From NCBI GenBank assembly GCA_025809375.1, contig CP099514.1, positions 2,779,528 through 2,843,527 on the forward strand: a DNA stretch of 64,000 nucleotides, in the 5' to 3' direction. How positions within the stretch are numbered: position 1 is the stretch's first letter; each line of letters begins with the position of its first letter. Position numbers and translations under genes: made by a program. Below the pieces are notes generated by a model that was not told the origin of the DNA, ran no database searches, and saw nothing but the letters and a program-made list of their open reading frames with translations. Shown here in pieces: positions 39,750-49,060 of this stretch. The stretch comes from Bacillus zhangzhouensis. GTDB taxonomy: Bacteria; Bacillota; Bacilli; Bacillales; Bacillaceae.

Positions 39750-41735
39750 TCATCCTTCCGCTTTTAGCTCTAGCAATAAATCTCTTAATTCTGCTGCTTT
39801 TTCAAAATCAAGCGCTTTTGCTGCATCTTTCATTTCCATCTCGATTTTTTCGATCACTTTTTCTCGTTCTTTTTTGCTCATTTTCGAAAGCTTTGGTGCT
39901 GCTTTTGTTTCGTATTCTTCTGAATCCTCCTGTATCTTTGTTGCCTTAATGACATCTCGAATTTTCTTATGGATGGTTTGCGGGGTAATCCCAAACTTCT
40001 CGTTATATGCTTCTTGCTGCTTTCGTCTTCGCTTCGTTTCTTGAATCGCAATGTCCATCGATTTTGTCATATTGTCTGCATACATAATGACCCGGCCTTC
40101 TGCATTTCTCGCTGCACGGCCAATCGTCTGGATGAGGGATCTTTCAGAGCGCAAAAAGCCTTCTTTATCCGCATCTAAAATTGCCACGAGCGACACTTCT
40201 GGAATATCCAGTCCTTCACGAAGAAGGTTGATTCCAACAAGCACATCATATTTACCGAGACGCAAATCACGGATGATCTCAATCCGTTCAAGGGTCTTAA
40301 TCTCTGAATGCAGGTAGTTCACCTTGATTCCGATTTCTTTTAAGTAATCTGTGAGATCCTCAGACATTTTCTTCGTCAGTGTGGTCACGAGCACACGCTC
40401 ATTTTTCTCAATTCGCGCATGAATTTCTCCAATTAAGTCATCAATTTGTCCTTCAATTGGACGCACTTCAATAATTGGATCAAGTAAACCTGTTGGACGA
40501 ATAATTTGTTCCACGACCTCTGGTGTTTTCTCAAGCTCGTACGGACCAGGCGTTGCTGATACATGCACAATATGATTGATATGCTTTTCAAACTCTTCAA
40601 AGGTGAGCGGTCTGTTATCAAGTGCTGACGGCAAGCGGAATCCGTGGTCAACCAACACTTGCTTTCTAGCTTGGTCCCCGTTGTACATGGCGCGGATTTG
40701 CGGAATCGTCACATGCGACTCATCGACAACAATCATAAAATCATCTGGGAAATAATCAAGCAGTGTGTAAGGTGTTGAACCAGGAGGACGCAAGGTCAGA
40801 TGTCTTGAATAGTTCTCGATTCCTGAACAAAAGCCCATCTCTCTCATCATCTCAAGGTCATATCTTGTCCGCTGCTCAAGGCGCTGCGCTTCAAGCAATT
40901 TTCCATTTCCACGAAGCTTTTCAAGCTGCGCTTCAAGCTCTTGTTCAATATTAATAATTGCTTTTTCCATTTTTTCTTCTCTTGTGACGAAGTGAGATGC
41001 TGGAAAAATAGCCACATGATCACGATCACCAAGTATTTCTCCAGTCAGTGCATCCACTTCACGAATACGTTCAATTTCATCACCGAAAAACTCCACTCTG
41101 ATACAATGCTCATCTCGTGAAGCAGGAAAAATCTCAACAACGTCTCCTCTGACTCGGAAGGTTCCACGCTGAAAATCTATATCATTACGAGAATACTGAA
41201 TATCCACCAGCTTACGAAGGAGCTGATTGCGTTCAATCTCCATTTCAGTGCGCAAAGACAGCACAAGCTCCCTGTATTCCTCTGGCGAACCTAAGCCATA
41301 AATACAGGACACACTGGCAATGATGATGACATCCCTTCTCTCAAATAACGAGGACGTAGCCGAGTGTCTCAGCTTATCAATCTCATCATTGATGCTGGCA
41401 TCCTTCTCAATAAATGTATCAGTCTGAGGCACATATGCCTCTGGCTGATAATAATCATAGTAACTCACAAAATATTCAACAGCATTATTCGGAAAAAATT
41501 CCTTGAATTCGCTGTATAACTGACCGGCAAGTGTCTTATTATGTGCAATGACAAGTGTCGGTTTGTTCACTTCTTTGATCAGGTTGGAAACCGTAAAGGT
41601 CTTTCCCGTACCTGTAGCACCTAACAGCGTTTGATGCTGTTTCCCCTGATGGATCCCCTCAACAAGCTTTTCAATCGCCTTTGGCTGATCTCCTTGGGGC
41701 TGATAGTTAGAAACTAATTCAAAGCGGTCACTCAC
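39750..41735 (-). CDS. uvrB: Excinuclease ABC subunit B (UvrB)
   Basis: 661 residues from a GTG with GGAGG 7 bases upstream. Walker A is [15 protein letters not shown]. The beta-hairpin region is [12 protein letters not shown], and helicase motifs are VVDESHVT and [13 protein letters not shown]. The C-terminal UVR motif begins near [20 protein letters not shown]. It verifies damage and recruits UvrC. SOS-controlled through the LexA box upstream. Confidence 0.98.
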   Translation of the reverse strand: MSDRFELVSNYQPQGDQPKAIEKLVEGIHQGKQHQTLLGATGTGKTFTVSNLIKEVNKPTLVIAHNKTLAGQLYSEFKEFFPNNAVEYFVSYYDYYQPEAYVPQTDTFIEKDASINDEIDKLRHSATSSLFERRDVIIIASVSCIYGLGSPEEYRELVLSLRTEMEIERNQLLRKLVDIQYSRNDIDFQRGTFRVRGDVVEIFPASRDEHCIRVEFFGDEIERIREVDALTGEILGDRDHVAIFPASHFVTREEKMEKAIINIEQELEAQLEKLRGNGKLLEAQRLEQRTRYDLEMMREMGFCSGIENYSRHLTLRPPGSTPYTLLDYFPDDFMIVVDESHVTIPQIRAMYNGDQARKQVLVDHGFRLPSALDNRPLTFEEFEKHINHIVHVSATPGPYELEKTPEVVEQIIRPTGLLDPIIEVRPIEGQIDDLIGEIHARIEKNERVLVTTLTKKMSEDLTDYLKEIGIKVNYLHSEIKTLERIEIIRDLRLGKYDVLVGINLLREGLDIPEVSLVAILDADKEGFLRSERSLIQTIGRAARNAEGRVIMYADNMTKSMDIAIQETKRRRKQQEAYNEKFGITPQTIHKKIRDVIKATKIQEDSEEYETKAAPKLSKMSKKEREKVIEKIEMEMKDAAKALDFEKAAELRDLLLELKAEG

Positions 41736-41802
41736 ATCAAAGCCTCCGTTTCGTTACGAAATCTTTCTAATGAATATATTATCATAAAAGAACGCAAAAA
41801 TA

Positions 41803-41816
41803 CGAACTAAAGTTCG
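41803..41816 (-). promoter_or_regulatory. LexA (SOS) box of uvrB-uvrA
   Basis: CGAACTAAAGTTCG is a perfect CGAAC-N4-GTTCG palindrome, the Bacillus LexA/DinR operator. A -10 (GATAAT within TATGATAAT, around 41780) lies between it and the uvrB start. Confidence 0.92.
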
Positions 41817-41941
41817 GCTCTTACTTGATTTTTATTTCCAATACAGTCATACCCTCTCCACCATGGCAAATAACCCTCTAAAAAACCTTCCTTTCAGTAT
41901 GGAACATTTTGGAGTGAGATATTCGATGAGCAAAAAAAGAA

Positions 41942-41973
41942 AGCTGTGCTTACTAGAAATCGTAAGCACAGCT
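41942..41973 (-). terminator. Terminator of csbA
   Basis: Perfect 12-bp stem AGCTGTGCTTAC (41942-41953) with GTAAGCACAGCT (41962-41973). On the minus strand it is followed by TTCT7. Confidence 0.92.
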
Positions 41974-42024
41974 CTTATTTAAAACATGTCAGCTTTTAGC
42001 CATCTGTTATGAATGGCAATAACT

Positions 42025-42270
42025 TCATTGATGCTTTTCAGCTTTTTCTCTCTTTTCGATTTCTTTCTTAGCCATAAACAAAGCCCCAGCTACTAAAGAA
42101 ATAATATCTAATCCCACAATAAAGTAGGTTTCTGTATAGCCTTTCATGTACGAAGCAAATAAAAGCGCTGCTGTTAATGCAATGCCCACGTAATGATTAT
42201 AAGTAACCTTTGAAAATAAAATAACGAGCAGGAAAGGAAAAACTATTGCTAATATGGCTTTTGTAATCAC
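42025..42270 (-). CDS. csbA: Small membrane protein CsbA
   Basis: 81 residues from a GTG with GAGGGAGGG upstream. Mostly hydrophobic (ITKAILAIVFPFLLVILF at the start, two or three further helices), ending in a charged tail EKREKAEKHQ. In B. subtilis it is a SigB-controlled general-stress membrane protein of unknown function just upstream of uvrB. A SigA-like promoter (42304-42332) is visible here; a SigB consensus was not found. Confidence 0.87.
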   Translation of the reverse strand: MITKAILAIVFPFLLVILFSKVTYNHYVGIALTAALLFASYMKGYTETYFIVGLDIISLVAGALFMAKKEIEKREKAEKHQ

Positions 42271-42458
42271 AAAAACCCTCCCTCTTCATGGTCTACTTCC
42301 TTGATTATAGTAAAGATTGGCATATTGAACAATTCACAGTCTTCAATTTCGCTTTTTTTCTTCATGTTCGGAGACTTTTGTTTTAGATATAGAAGGAAAT
42401 TAGTGAGATTGTCCCCTTTGTAAAGATAGGTCTTTCCGTCTTTGACAATAACATCCAA
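42267..42458 (-). CDS. Possible 63-residue protein upstream of csbA
   Basis: Frame from TTG with no clear ribosome binding site; it overlaps the csbA start by four bases. The product (IVKDGKTYLYKGDNLTNFLL and onward) looks like ordinary protein, but no family is recognised. The csbA promoter runs through it, which argues against strong selection on the frame. It could be a real leader-type gene, a decayed gene, or chance. Confidence 0.28.
   Translation of the reverse strand: MDVIVKDGKTYLYKGDNLTNFLLYLKQKSPNMKKKSEIEDCELFNMPIFTIIKEVDHEEGGFL
42304..42332 (-). promoter_or_regulatory. Promoter of csbA
   Basis: On the minus strand TTGTTC (42327-42332), a 17-bp spacer and TATAAT (42304-42309), about 34 bases before the csbA start. 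Confidence 0.6.
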
Positions 42459-42496
42459 TAAATTCTATGATTAAAATGATAGTGCGCACTATCATT
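42442..42496 (+). promoter_or_regulatory. yvkC promoter and perfect 22-bp TetR-type operator
   Basis: TTGACA (42442-42447), 18 bp, TATGAT (42466-42471). Immediately downstream is a perfect palindrome, 42475-42496 (AATGATAGTGC followed by its exact complement). A TetR-family dimer bound here would cover the transcription start. The TetR gene yvkB is the second gene downstream. Confidence 0.75.
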
Positions 42497-42551
42497 ATAA
42501 AAAATAGAGAGACATACAAACCATTGGCTATTTGGATAAGGGGGCTTTCCC

Positions 42552-45083
42552 ATGTATTCAGTTTTAATTCATGCGGCTGAAGAATCCGCATCACTCGCAG
42601 GGGCAAAAGGCCTAAATTTAATCAAATTAAACAATCACGGCCTGCCAGTTCCAGATGGATTTATTATCAAAACCAACAGCTTTGCAAGCTTTCTTTCATA
42701 TCACCATCTGCAGCCAGCAGAACAAAACCTTTCTCAAAAAATCAAAGAAGCATCGTTTCCTTCACAAATGGAAGCAGAGCTGCTTTCGTCTTTTCAATCC
42801 TTGCGGAAGACTTACCCCTCAGTTGCAGTTCGATCCTCTTCTGTTGCTGAAGATCTCAAAGGCGCCTCATTTGCAGGACAGTACGAGACCTATTTAAATA
42901 TCAAAACAAATGAAGAATTTTTACAGGCGGTCAAAGAATGCTGGTCTTCTTATTTTGCAGCGAGAGTCACAGAATATAAGGAAGAGATGAATGAAAACGA
43001 GGAAGAAATGCCGCTCATGGCCGTTGTCGTCCAAGGATTGATCCATTCTGACGTCTCCGGTGTCATCTTTAGTGAAAATCCAGTATCAGGAAAAACAAAT
43101 GAAATGATGATGACAGCAAGCTATGGATTGGGAGAGGCAATTGTCTCCGGTCTTGTGACACCAGACACGTTTATTGTAGATAAAGAGAGCTTTTTGATTG
43201 AAAAAACACTTGGGGCGAAAGAGCTGCAAATTGTTCCGTTCCAAGAGGGTGTTATCGAGCAGCCAGTAGCGGAGAAAATGGCTGGCCAGTTTTGCCTGAA
43301 CGATAATCAATTGATAGAAATCACACAAATCACGAAACAAGTAGAAGCGCTTTACGGACATGGAGTCGATATCGAATTTGGAATTGCAGATGGTACGTTT
43401 TATTTACTTCAAGCAAGGCCGATTACCACAGCATTCCCAAAAGCAGTAAAGGAAACAGCGGGTGCTTCTTTTCAAATGCAGCCAGAAGAGCTGCAGGATT
43501 TCTGGATTTCAATGGACGATCATATGCCTGGTCCAACGAGCCCACTTTTCTCAAGCCTGATCATACCAGCCTTAAAAAACGGGATGAAGAAAAATGGAAA
43601 AAAGTATCAAGTACCTGATATGAACATCAAAGATATTAAGCTTTACAGAGGCCACCTTTATTCAGCACCGGCACTGTCTCAAGCAGAAGAAGGTGCTGCA
43701 CACGTTTTTGATGAAAGTATATTTGAATTATTTCCGCATTTAAGTGAACGGATGTATGAGATTCTAGAGAAAAACTTCTTCCCATTTTACGAAAAACTTG
43801 ATCGCCAAATGAATGAAACTATGACCATTGAAAAAGCCATCATTGGCTTTGATGAATTAAGGGATTTTTATATACAAGCATATGATGATCATTTTGATAT
43901 CGTCATACCACAAATCATTCTATCAGCCATAATTGAAGAGATGCTTGTAACGTATACTGGTGATCAAACCAAAGTCGTCTTGCTTCATGAAATGATGATA
44001 GGCGTAATGAACAAATCTCTTGAAACAGACAAAGTGCTATCTGATATAGCAAAGGAAGTCCTTCAAGATCCAGAACTTCATCAAGCATTTAGTCATTATG
44101 AAAAGAACTCGGAGCTGTTACATGCGCTCAATCACTCGGAAAAAGGAAAGCATTTCATTTCGACCTTGGCGGATTTTCTCCAAGTTTATGGCTGGCGATC
44201 TGTTAAAAGTCATGACCTGACAGATGAGACTTGGGCAGAAAACCCAGAGTTTATATTAGATATCATCAGAAATAACATCCAGTCCCAATGTGATTTTGAT
44301 GAAGAATTTGCAAAAGCAGTTATCAAAAGACAAGAGACGTATAAACATTTTATGAGTCAAGTGAAGGATGAATCGTTCAAAACGAAATTTGAGACACTGT
44401 ATCAATTTGCCCTTCAAGCAGCGAATATCCGAGATGACCACCACTTCTATATTGATGCCATGTTAGATGCAAAAGCCCGTGTATATCTATTAAAAATTGG
44501 TGAACTTCTTGCAAAAAAAGGAGCCATTCCTCATCAAGAAGATCTTTGGTATCTCTATGATGAAGAGGTACAAAAAGCGCTCACAACGTCTATCTCTTTC
44601 GAGTCGGTTATCCAGCAAAGAAGAATGGAAATGAAAGATAATGCAGCCATTCAACCACCCGCTTACATTGGCACACCAACTGAAGCTGAATTGCAGCAAG
44701 TGGAAAGAATGCTTGGTTCATTAAGAGAAAATGAACACAACACACATGATGTAATCCATGGAATTGGCGCATCCAGCGGTATTGTTTCTGGAAGAGTAAA
44801 CGTCATTACATGTGCTGACGAATTCTCACAATTTCAAAAGGATGATATTTTAGTTTGTAAAACGACCACACCTTTGTGGACAAGCTTATTTAGAGATGCA
44901 AAAGCAGTCATCACCGATGCTGGAGGCATTTTATCTCATTCAGCTATTATCGCAAGAGAGTATATGATGCCAGCTGTCTTAGGTACTAGAATAGCAACTG
45001 AAACACTTCAATCCGGTGACCTTGTGACAGTAGATGGCAGCAATGGACGCATTCAGATATTAAAGCAGCATTCACGTGTATAA
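42552..45083 (+). CDS. yvkC: Rifampin-phosphotransferase-like / PEP-synthase-like enzyme YvkC
   Basis: 843 residues in the three-part layout of rifampin phosphotransferases. An ATP-grasp/PPDK N-domain (about 1-300; GAKGLNLIKLNNHGLPVPDG, VRSSSVAEDLKGASFAGQYE, DIEFGI, LLQARPITT) comes first. A helical central domain follows (about 310-740). A C-terminal swivelling phosphohistidine domain carries His796 in GGILSHSAIIAREYMMPAVL. Known RPH enzymes use ATP, water and this His to phosphorylate rifampin at O21. That this protein acts on rifampin is inferred from architecture and the neighbouring exporter. AAGGGGG precedes the ATG. Confidence 0.82.
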   Translation: MYSVLIHAAEESASLAGAKGLNLIKLNNHGLPVPDGFIIKTNSFASFLSYHHLQPAEQNLSQKIKEASFPSQMEAELLSSFQSLRKTYPSVAVRSSSVAEDLKGASFAGQYETYLNIKTNEEFLQAVKECWSSYFAARVTEYKEEMNENEEEMPLMAVVVQGLIHSDVSGVIFSENPVSGKTNEMMMTASYGLGEAIVSGLVTPDTFIVDKESFLIEKTLGAKELQIVPFQEGVIEQPVAEKMAGQFCLNDNQLIEITQITKQVEALYGHGVDIEFGIADGTFYLLQARPITTAFPKAVKETAGASFQMQPEELQDFWISMDDHMPGPTSPLFSSLIIPALKNGMKKNGKKYQVPDMNIKDIKLYRGHLYSAPALSQAEEGAAHVFDESIFELFPHLSERMYEILEKNFFPFYEKLDRQMNETMTIEKAIIGFDELRDFYIQAYDDHFDIVIPQIILSAIIEEMLVTYTGDQTKVVLLHEMMIGVMNKSLETDKVLSDIAKEVLQDPELHQAFSHYEKNSELLHALNHSEKGKHFISTLADFLQVYGWRSVKSHDLTDETWAENPEFILDIIRNNIQSQCDFDEEFAKAVIKRQETYKHFMSQVKDESFKTKFETLYQFALQAANIRDDHHFYIDAMLDAKARVYLLKIGELLAKKGAIPHQEDLWYLYDEEVQKALTTSISFESVIQQRRMEMKDNAAIQPPAYIGTPTEAELQQVERMLGSLRENEHNTHDVIHGIGASSGIVSGRVNVITCADEFSQFQKDDILVCKTTTPLWTSLFRDAKAVITDAGGILSHSAIIAREYMMPAVLGTRIATETLQSGDLVTVDGSNGRIQILKQHSRV

Positions 45084-45173
45084 ACTGATCATATTGGATG
45101 ATATTGGCGGACATAGATTTTATCGGTATACTTACTTTGTTGCAAACACATTCATAACCTGAGGTGAGTATGC

Positions 45174-45746
45174 TTGTTAAAATCTACAAATCAACGAATC
45201 ATTCGCGCAACAATGGATTTATTAACTGAAAAAGGCTATCAAAAAACAACAACCAAAGAAATAGCGACAAAAGCGAATGTGAGTGAAGCAACTATTTTTC
45301 GCAACTTTAAAAACAAACGCGGCATCATTGCTGCCATTATGAAGATGAAATCAACACCGACAAAAACCCTAGAAGCAGAATTCAAAGGCGATTTATACAC
45401 CGATTTGAAGTTTCTCGGTACCTATTTCCTTGAAGATTTGACTTCCAAAAAAGAATTTATTTATATCAGCATGCGAGAACCGGCTATGTATAAGGATTTA
45501 ACCAGTCATGAAAAGATTTATCCTCAAGAACTGAGAGAAATGCTCATACAATATTTCAAAAAGATGGGTGGCCAGCATCATGTATTAAAAGGAAATGAAG
45601 ACATTTATGCAGACATTTTCATTAGTACGTATTTCGGATTTTTCATTCAGCAGCTAGAGCAAGATTTTCAACTCGTTCTCACGCAAAAAGAAGATTTTAT
45701 TGAGACATACACACACATTTTCATGAGAGGAATTTCTCCCGCTTAA
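45174..45746 (+). CDS. yvkB: TetR-family regulator YvkB
   Basis: 190 residues from TTG, with GAGGTGAG 7 bases upstream. The N-terminal TetR helix-turn-helix is KEIATKANVSEATIFRNFKN. The C-terminal ligand domain has no recognisable specificity. It sits between the phosphotransferase and the exporter and probably binds the 22-bp palindrome upstream of yvkC. Confidence 0.87.
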   Translation: MLKSTNQRIIRATMDLLTEKGYQKTTTKEIATKANVSEATIFRNFKNKRGIIAAIMKMKSTPTKTLEAEFKGDLYTDLKFLGTYFLEDLTSKKEFIYISMREPAMYKDLTSHEKIYPQELREMLIQYFKKMGGQHHVLKGNEDIYADIFISTYFGFFIQQLEQDFQLVLTQKEDFIETYTHIFMRGISPA

Positions 45747-45785
45747 AGGGTGAAATTCTTCTTTTTTACAAAGGTGGTATACACA

Positions 45786-47120
45786 TTGAGGTTAAAAAAA
45801 GAGAGTTTGATCATCTATTCTTTGTTGCTTGGAGCTATACTAGTTCCAGTCAACTCAACGATGATCGCAGTCGCTCTATCATCCATATCAACTTATTATG
45901 ATCAATCCCTTTCAAACATCACTTGGGTTGTCACAATTTATCTTATTGTCATGGCAGTCACTCAGCCCATCGCTGGTAAGTTAGGAGATATATACGGACA
46001 CCGGCAAATGTATTTAATTGGGGTCATAATGTTTTTCATTGGCTCAATTGGATGTGCTTTAGCACCTAATCTAGCTTTTCTCATCACTTTTCGTTCCATT
46101 CAAGCAGCTGGTGGTGCTATTTTAACACCGAATAGCATTGCATTGATTCGTGCAACAGTATCCCCCGAAAAACTGTCTAAAACAATGGGATACTTTGGGT
46201 TTGGAGCCGGTATTGGTGCCGCACTTGGACCTTTTATTGGGTCGATTCTTATTCAGAGTTTTGATTGGCACGCTATATTCTTTGTAAATATCCCATTCTT
46301 GTTCCTTACACTTGTTACCGGCGTATTACTCATTCCAAAAATAAACCATACACGTTTACAAGCAAATGTAGACATCATTGGTTCATTGTACTTAACCATC
46401 GGGATTGCCACACTCATTCTATGCACCAAAAGTCAATTGCTAAATGAATACTTGATCTATGGAATTCTAGCGTTGATCGTAATTCCTTTATTCTTTAAAC
46501 ATGTACGGAAAGTAAAGAATCCGATCATCGATTTGACACTATTTAAAAACAGTTCATTTACAAATGCAAATCTGTCGATCATGCTAAGTAATTTTGTGAT
46601 GTATGCCATTCTTCTAATTATGCCGCTGTTTATGGAGCAACAACTTGCACTTTCTCATACACTAAGCGGTATCATTCTATCGGTATTTTCTCTTTGCATG
46701 TCTATTAGCGGCTTGTTAGGGGCAAGACTCCATCAGAAAAAGGGCGCGAAAAAAATGATTCGCTTTTCATTTCTCTGCCTCACTTTATCAGGCATCATGT
46801 TAATCACACTCAGTCAATACCCTACCTTACCTCTACTTATCGTGACACTTGTCGCAGGTGGAACTTCATCAGGGATAGGGATGACCAGTATGCAGATGGC
46901 TTCTTTAACATCTGTTGATCAAAGCTTATCTGGTTCAGCATCTGGTATTTTCTCTACCTTTCGATATTTAGGCAGTATCATTTCGTCTACATTGATTGGG
47001 ATCATGAGTGGTTTTCAATCTTTATTTATTGTATTAATGGGCGCAGGCATTCTTGGTTTCTTTTTATCTCAACGTGTAAAAACAAAATCAACCTCTCCAT
47101 CATCTGAACATTCCGCCTAA
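45786..47120 (+). CDS. yvkA: MFS drug-efflux permease YvkA
   Basis: 444 residues from the TTG at 45786, which has AAAGGTGG upstream; the longer frame from 45750 lacks a site. At least twelve hydrophobic helices are present. The drug/proton antiporter motif after TM2 is GKLGDIYGHRQMYLIG and motif C-like FGAGIGAALGPFIGS is in TM5. Probably a proton-driven exporter working with YvkC; the substrate is unproven. Followed by a terminator. Confidence 0.87.
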   Translation: MRLKKESLIIYSLLLGAILVPVNSTMIAVALSSISTYYDQSLSNITWVVTIYLIVMAVTQPIAGKLGDIYGHRQMYLIGVIMFFIGSIGCALAPNLAFLITFRSIQAAGGAILTPNSIALIRATVSPEKLSKTMGYFGFGAGIGAALGPFIGSILIQSFDWHAIFFVNIPFLFLTLVTGVLLIPKINHTRLQANVDIIGSLYLTIGIATLILCTKSQLLNEYLIYGILALIVIPLFFKHVRKVKNPIIDLTLFKNSSFTNANLSIMLSNFVMYAILLIMPLFMEQQLALSHTLSGIILSVFSLCMSISGLLGARLHQKKGAKKMIRFSFLCLTLSGIMLITLSQYPTLPLLIVTLVAGGTSSGIGMTSMQMASLTSVDQSLSGSASGIFSTFRYLGSIISSTLIGIMSGFQSLFIVLMGAGILGFFLSQRVKTKSTSPSSEHSA

Positions 47121-47122
47121 TG

Positions 47123-47160
47123 ACTCCCTTGCTCTATGTCTATTTAGAGCGGGGAGTTTT
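47123..47160 (+). terminator. Terminator of yvkC-yvkB-yvkA
   Basis: Stem ACTCCC-TT-GCTCTA with TAGAGC-GGGGAGT, followed by T4. It begins two bases after the stop codon. The remaining gap to 47393 holds the extended -10 (TG-G-TATGAT, 47353-47361) of the next operon and otherwise AT-rich sequence. Confidence 0.8.
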
Positions 47161-47393
47161 CATCATTTGTATCAATGTAAGCTATAACGAGTGCATCCAT
47201 CAAATCCTGAAAATCATCTTTTAAACCAGAAAAAATGGCATATGTCGAGACAAAAAAGAAACTTTAGGTGCAAATTGTCTCCCTCATTCACCTAAAAGCT
47301 TTTTTTCATTCTTTTCAGCATGGATAACTTCAATTTTTTTTCACAATTTTTGTGGTATGATTTTGAAAATAGAGAACGCAAAGGAGGGAAAGA

Positions 47394-48377
47394 ATGGAAC
47401 GTGTGAAATATGTTTTGATCTGTTTATCAGCACTACTTTTATGTCTGACAGGCTGTGGAAAACAACAGCAATTTACGCCGCCAGGTAGCTCTCAATCCGT
47501 CGCTGTCATCTCTCAATTAAAAAAAGCCTCCTTTTCAATAGTTGATATACAAAAAAATAAAATGCTCTCTTCTGTGGATTTAAAACACCCACTCACTGAT
47601 CTTATTCAAATCAATAAAGACGTCATCATCGCTACAAGTAAAGAGGGAGAATCCCTTATCGAAATTAATCTAAAAAAAGGGACAGCAACAGATTATATGG
47701 ATGTGGGTAAAGGACTGACTTCCCTTACATATGATGCAACTTCTCATATATTAATTGCTGCCAATTCACAGAAAAATGTCGTTTATTTTATTGATACGGA
47801 GCGTAAAAAAATAAAATCGACTGTGAAAACCGGAAAATTACCTTCTTCTATGACTCTTTCTTCATCAGGTATGTTATTTGTTTTAAATGCAGAAAGTCAT
47901 ACTGTCTCTGTCATAGATATGGAAAAGAAAAAAAATATACGTACGTTTTCTGTACTCGAACGGCCTTCTGGGATTCATTTTGATGGACAGTCCATTTGGA
48001 TTGGCGGCCATGGTAAACAAGGCACCTTAAATCAGAGTATTTTTGCTTATGACCCTAAAACAGGCAAAAAACAGCGAGAAATAAAGCTAGGTGTTATGCC
48101 TGTTGCCTTTTTTTCAGAGAAAAATTCTTCTACTTTATATGTACTATGTCATGGAGATCATACGCTATACAAAGTAGATACCGAAACAAATAAGCAGCTT
48201 GCTTCTGTTGAAACTGGTCAAAATCCGAATTATATCACCGCTGATCCGACATCAATTTATGTGAGTAATTTAGATGACAACTCAGTATCCATCATCGATA
48301 AACACTCACTTATCATGAAAAATCAACTGAATGTCCCATCAGGACCTTATGCTATCGTGTTGGAGGAAAAGAAATGA
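47394..48377 (+). CDS. Beta-propeller (YVTN-type) lipoprotein
   Basis: 327 residues. The lipoprotein signal peptide ends in the lipobox LTGC at about residue 21, so it is anchored outside the membrane by Lgt (25377) action. The rest is a beta-propeller of repeated short blades such as VVYFIDTERKKIKSTVKTGK, HTVSVIDMEKKKNIRTFSV, TLYKVDTETNKQLASVETGQ and NSVSIIDKHS. AAGGAGGG precedes the ATG. Its end overlaps the response-regulator start by four bases, so all three genes are one unit. Ligand and function are unknown; it may present a signal to the kinase. Confidence 0.8.
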   Translation: MERVKYVLICLSALLLCLTGCGKQQQFTPPGSSQSVAVISQLKKASFSIVDIQKNKMLSSVDLKHPLTDLIQINKDVIIATSKEGESLIEINLKKGTATDYMDVGKGLTSLTYDATSHILIAANSQKNVVYFIDTERKKIKSTVKTGKLPSSMTLSSSGMLFVLNAESHTVSVIDMEKKKNIRTFSVLERPSGIHFDGQSIWIGGHGKQGTLNQSIFAYDPKTGKKQREIKLGVMPVAFFSEKNSSTLYVLCHGDHTLYKVDTETNKQLASVETGQNPNYITADPTSIYVSNLDDNSVSIIDKHSLIMKNQLNVPSGPYAIVLEEKK

Positions 48378-49060
48378 AGGAACAAATGCGTATTCTAATC
48401 GTAGATGATGAGTTTGATATGCTTGAGTTAATTGGGTCTTTTTTGAAGAGACATGGCTTTCACATTATCACTGCGAATAATGGAAAGGATGCCTTGCATC
48501 AGCTTGAAAAGGAATCCGTTGACCTTGTTGTATTAGATATCATGATGCCTGACATGGATGGATTTGAAGTCTGTCAGCGTATTCGACAAACATCTCAAAT
48601 ACCGATTTTATTTTTAACAGCGAGGAGTTATGAGGAGGACCGAATTAGGGGACTTGAAATTGGAGCAGATGACTACATCATGAAGCCTTTCAGTCTGCGT
48701 GAGCTTGCAGCAAGAATTGAAACAACCCTGAGACGAATTAGAGGTCTTTCGCTAAAGCGCAGCCGAATACAGATCGGTGACATGGAGATTGATCAAGACG
48801 GCAGACAAGTCTATCTCCATCAACAGCCTGTTAATTTAACAAGAAGAGAATTTGATTTACTCATGTTTCTTTTGCTCAACCAAGGACAAGTGTTTTCACG
48901 AGAACACCTTTATCAAAAATTGTGGGAATCACATTCAACGAGCGGCTCTTTAAGAACAGTTGATACTCATATCAAAACGCTGCGACTGAAGTTAAAGGGA
49001 GCAGAACGATATATTAAAACCGTGTGGGGTGTCGGCTATAAGTTCGAGGAGGAAGAATGA
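48374..49060 (+). CDS. OmpR-family response regulator
   Basis: 228 residues. The receiver domain has the acidic pocket Asp11-Asp12, phospho-acceptor Asp55 (LVVLDIMMPD), Thr82 and Lys104 (DYIMKPFS). A C-terminal winged helix (about 130-226) ends TVDTHIKTLRLKLKG and TVWGVGYKFE. Overlaps the lipoprotein gene and the kinase gene by four bases each. I cannot equate it with a named B. subtilis system. Confidence 0.92.
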   Translation: MKEQMRILIVDDEFDMLELIGSFLKRHGFHIITANNGKDALHQLEKESVDLVVLDIMMPDMDGFEVCQRIRQTSQIPILFLTARSYEEDRIRGLEIGADDYIMKPFSLRELAARIETTLRRIRGLSLKRSRIQIGDMEIDQDGRQVYLHQQPVNLTRREFDLLMFLLLNQGQVFSREHLYQKLWESHSTSGSLRTVDTHIKTLRLKLKGAERYIKTVWGVGYKFEEEE

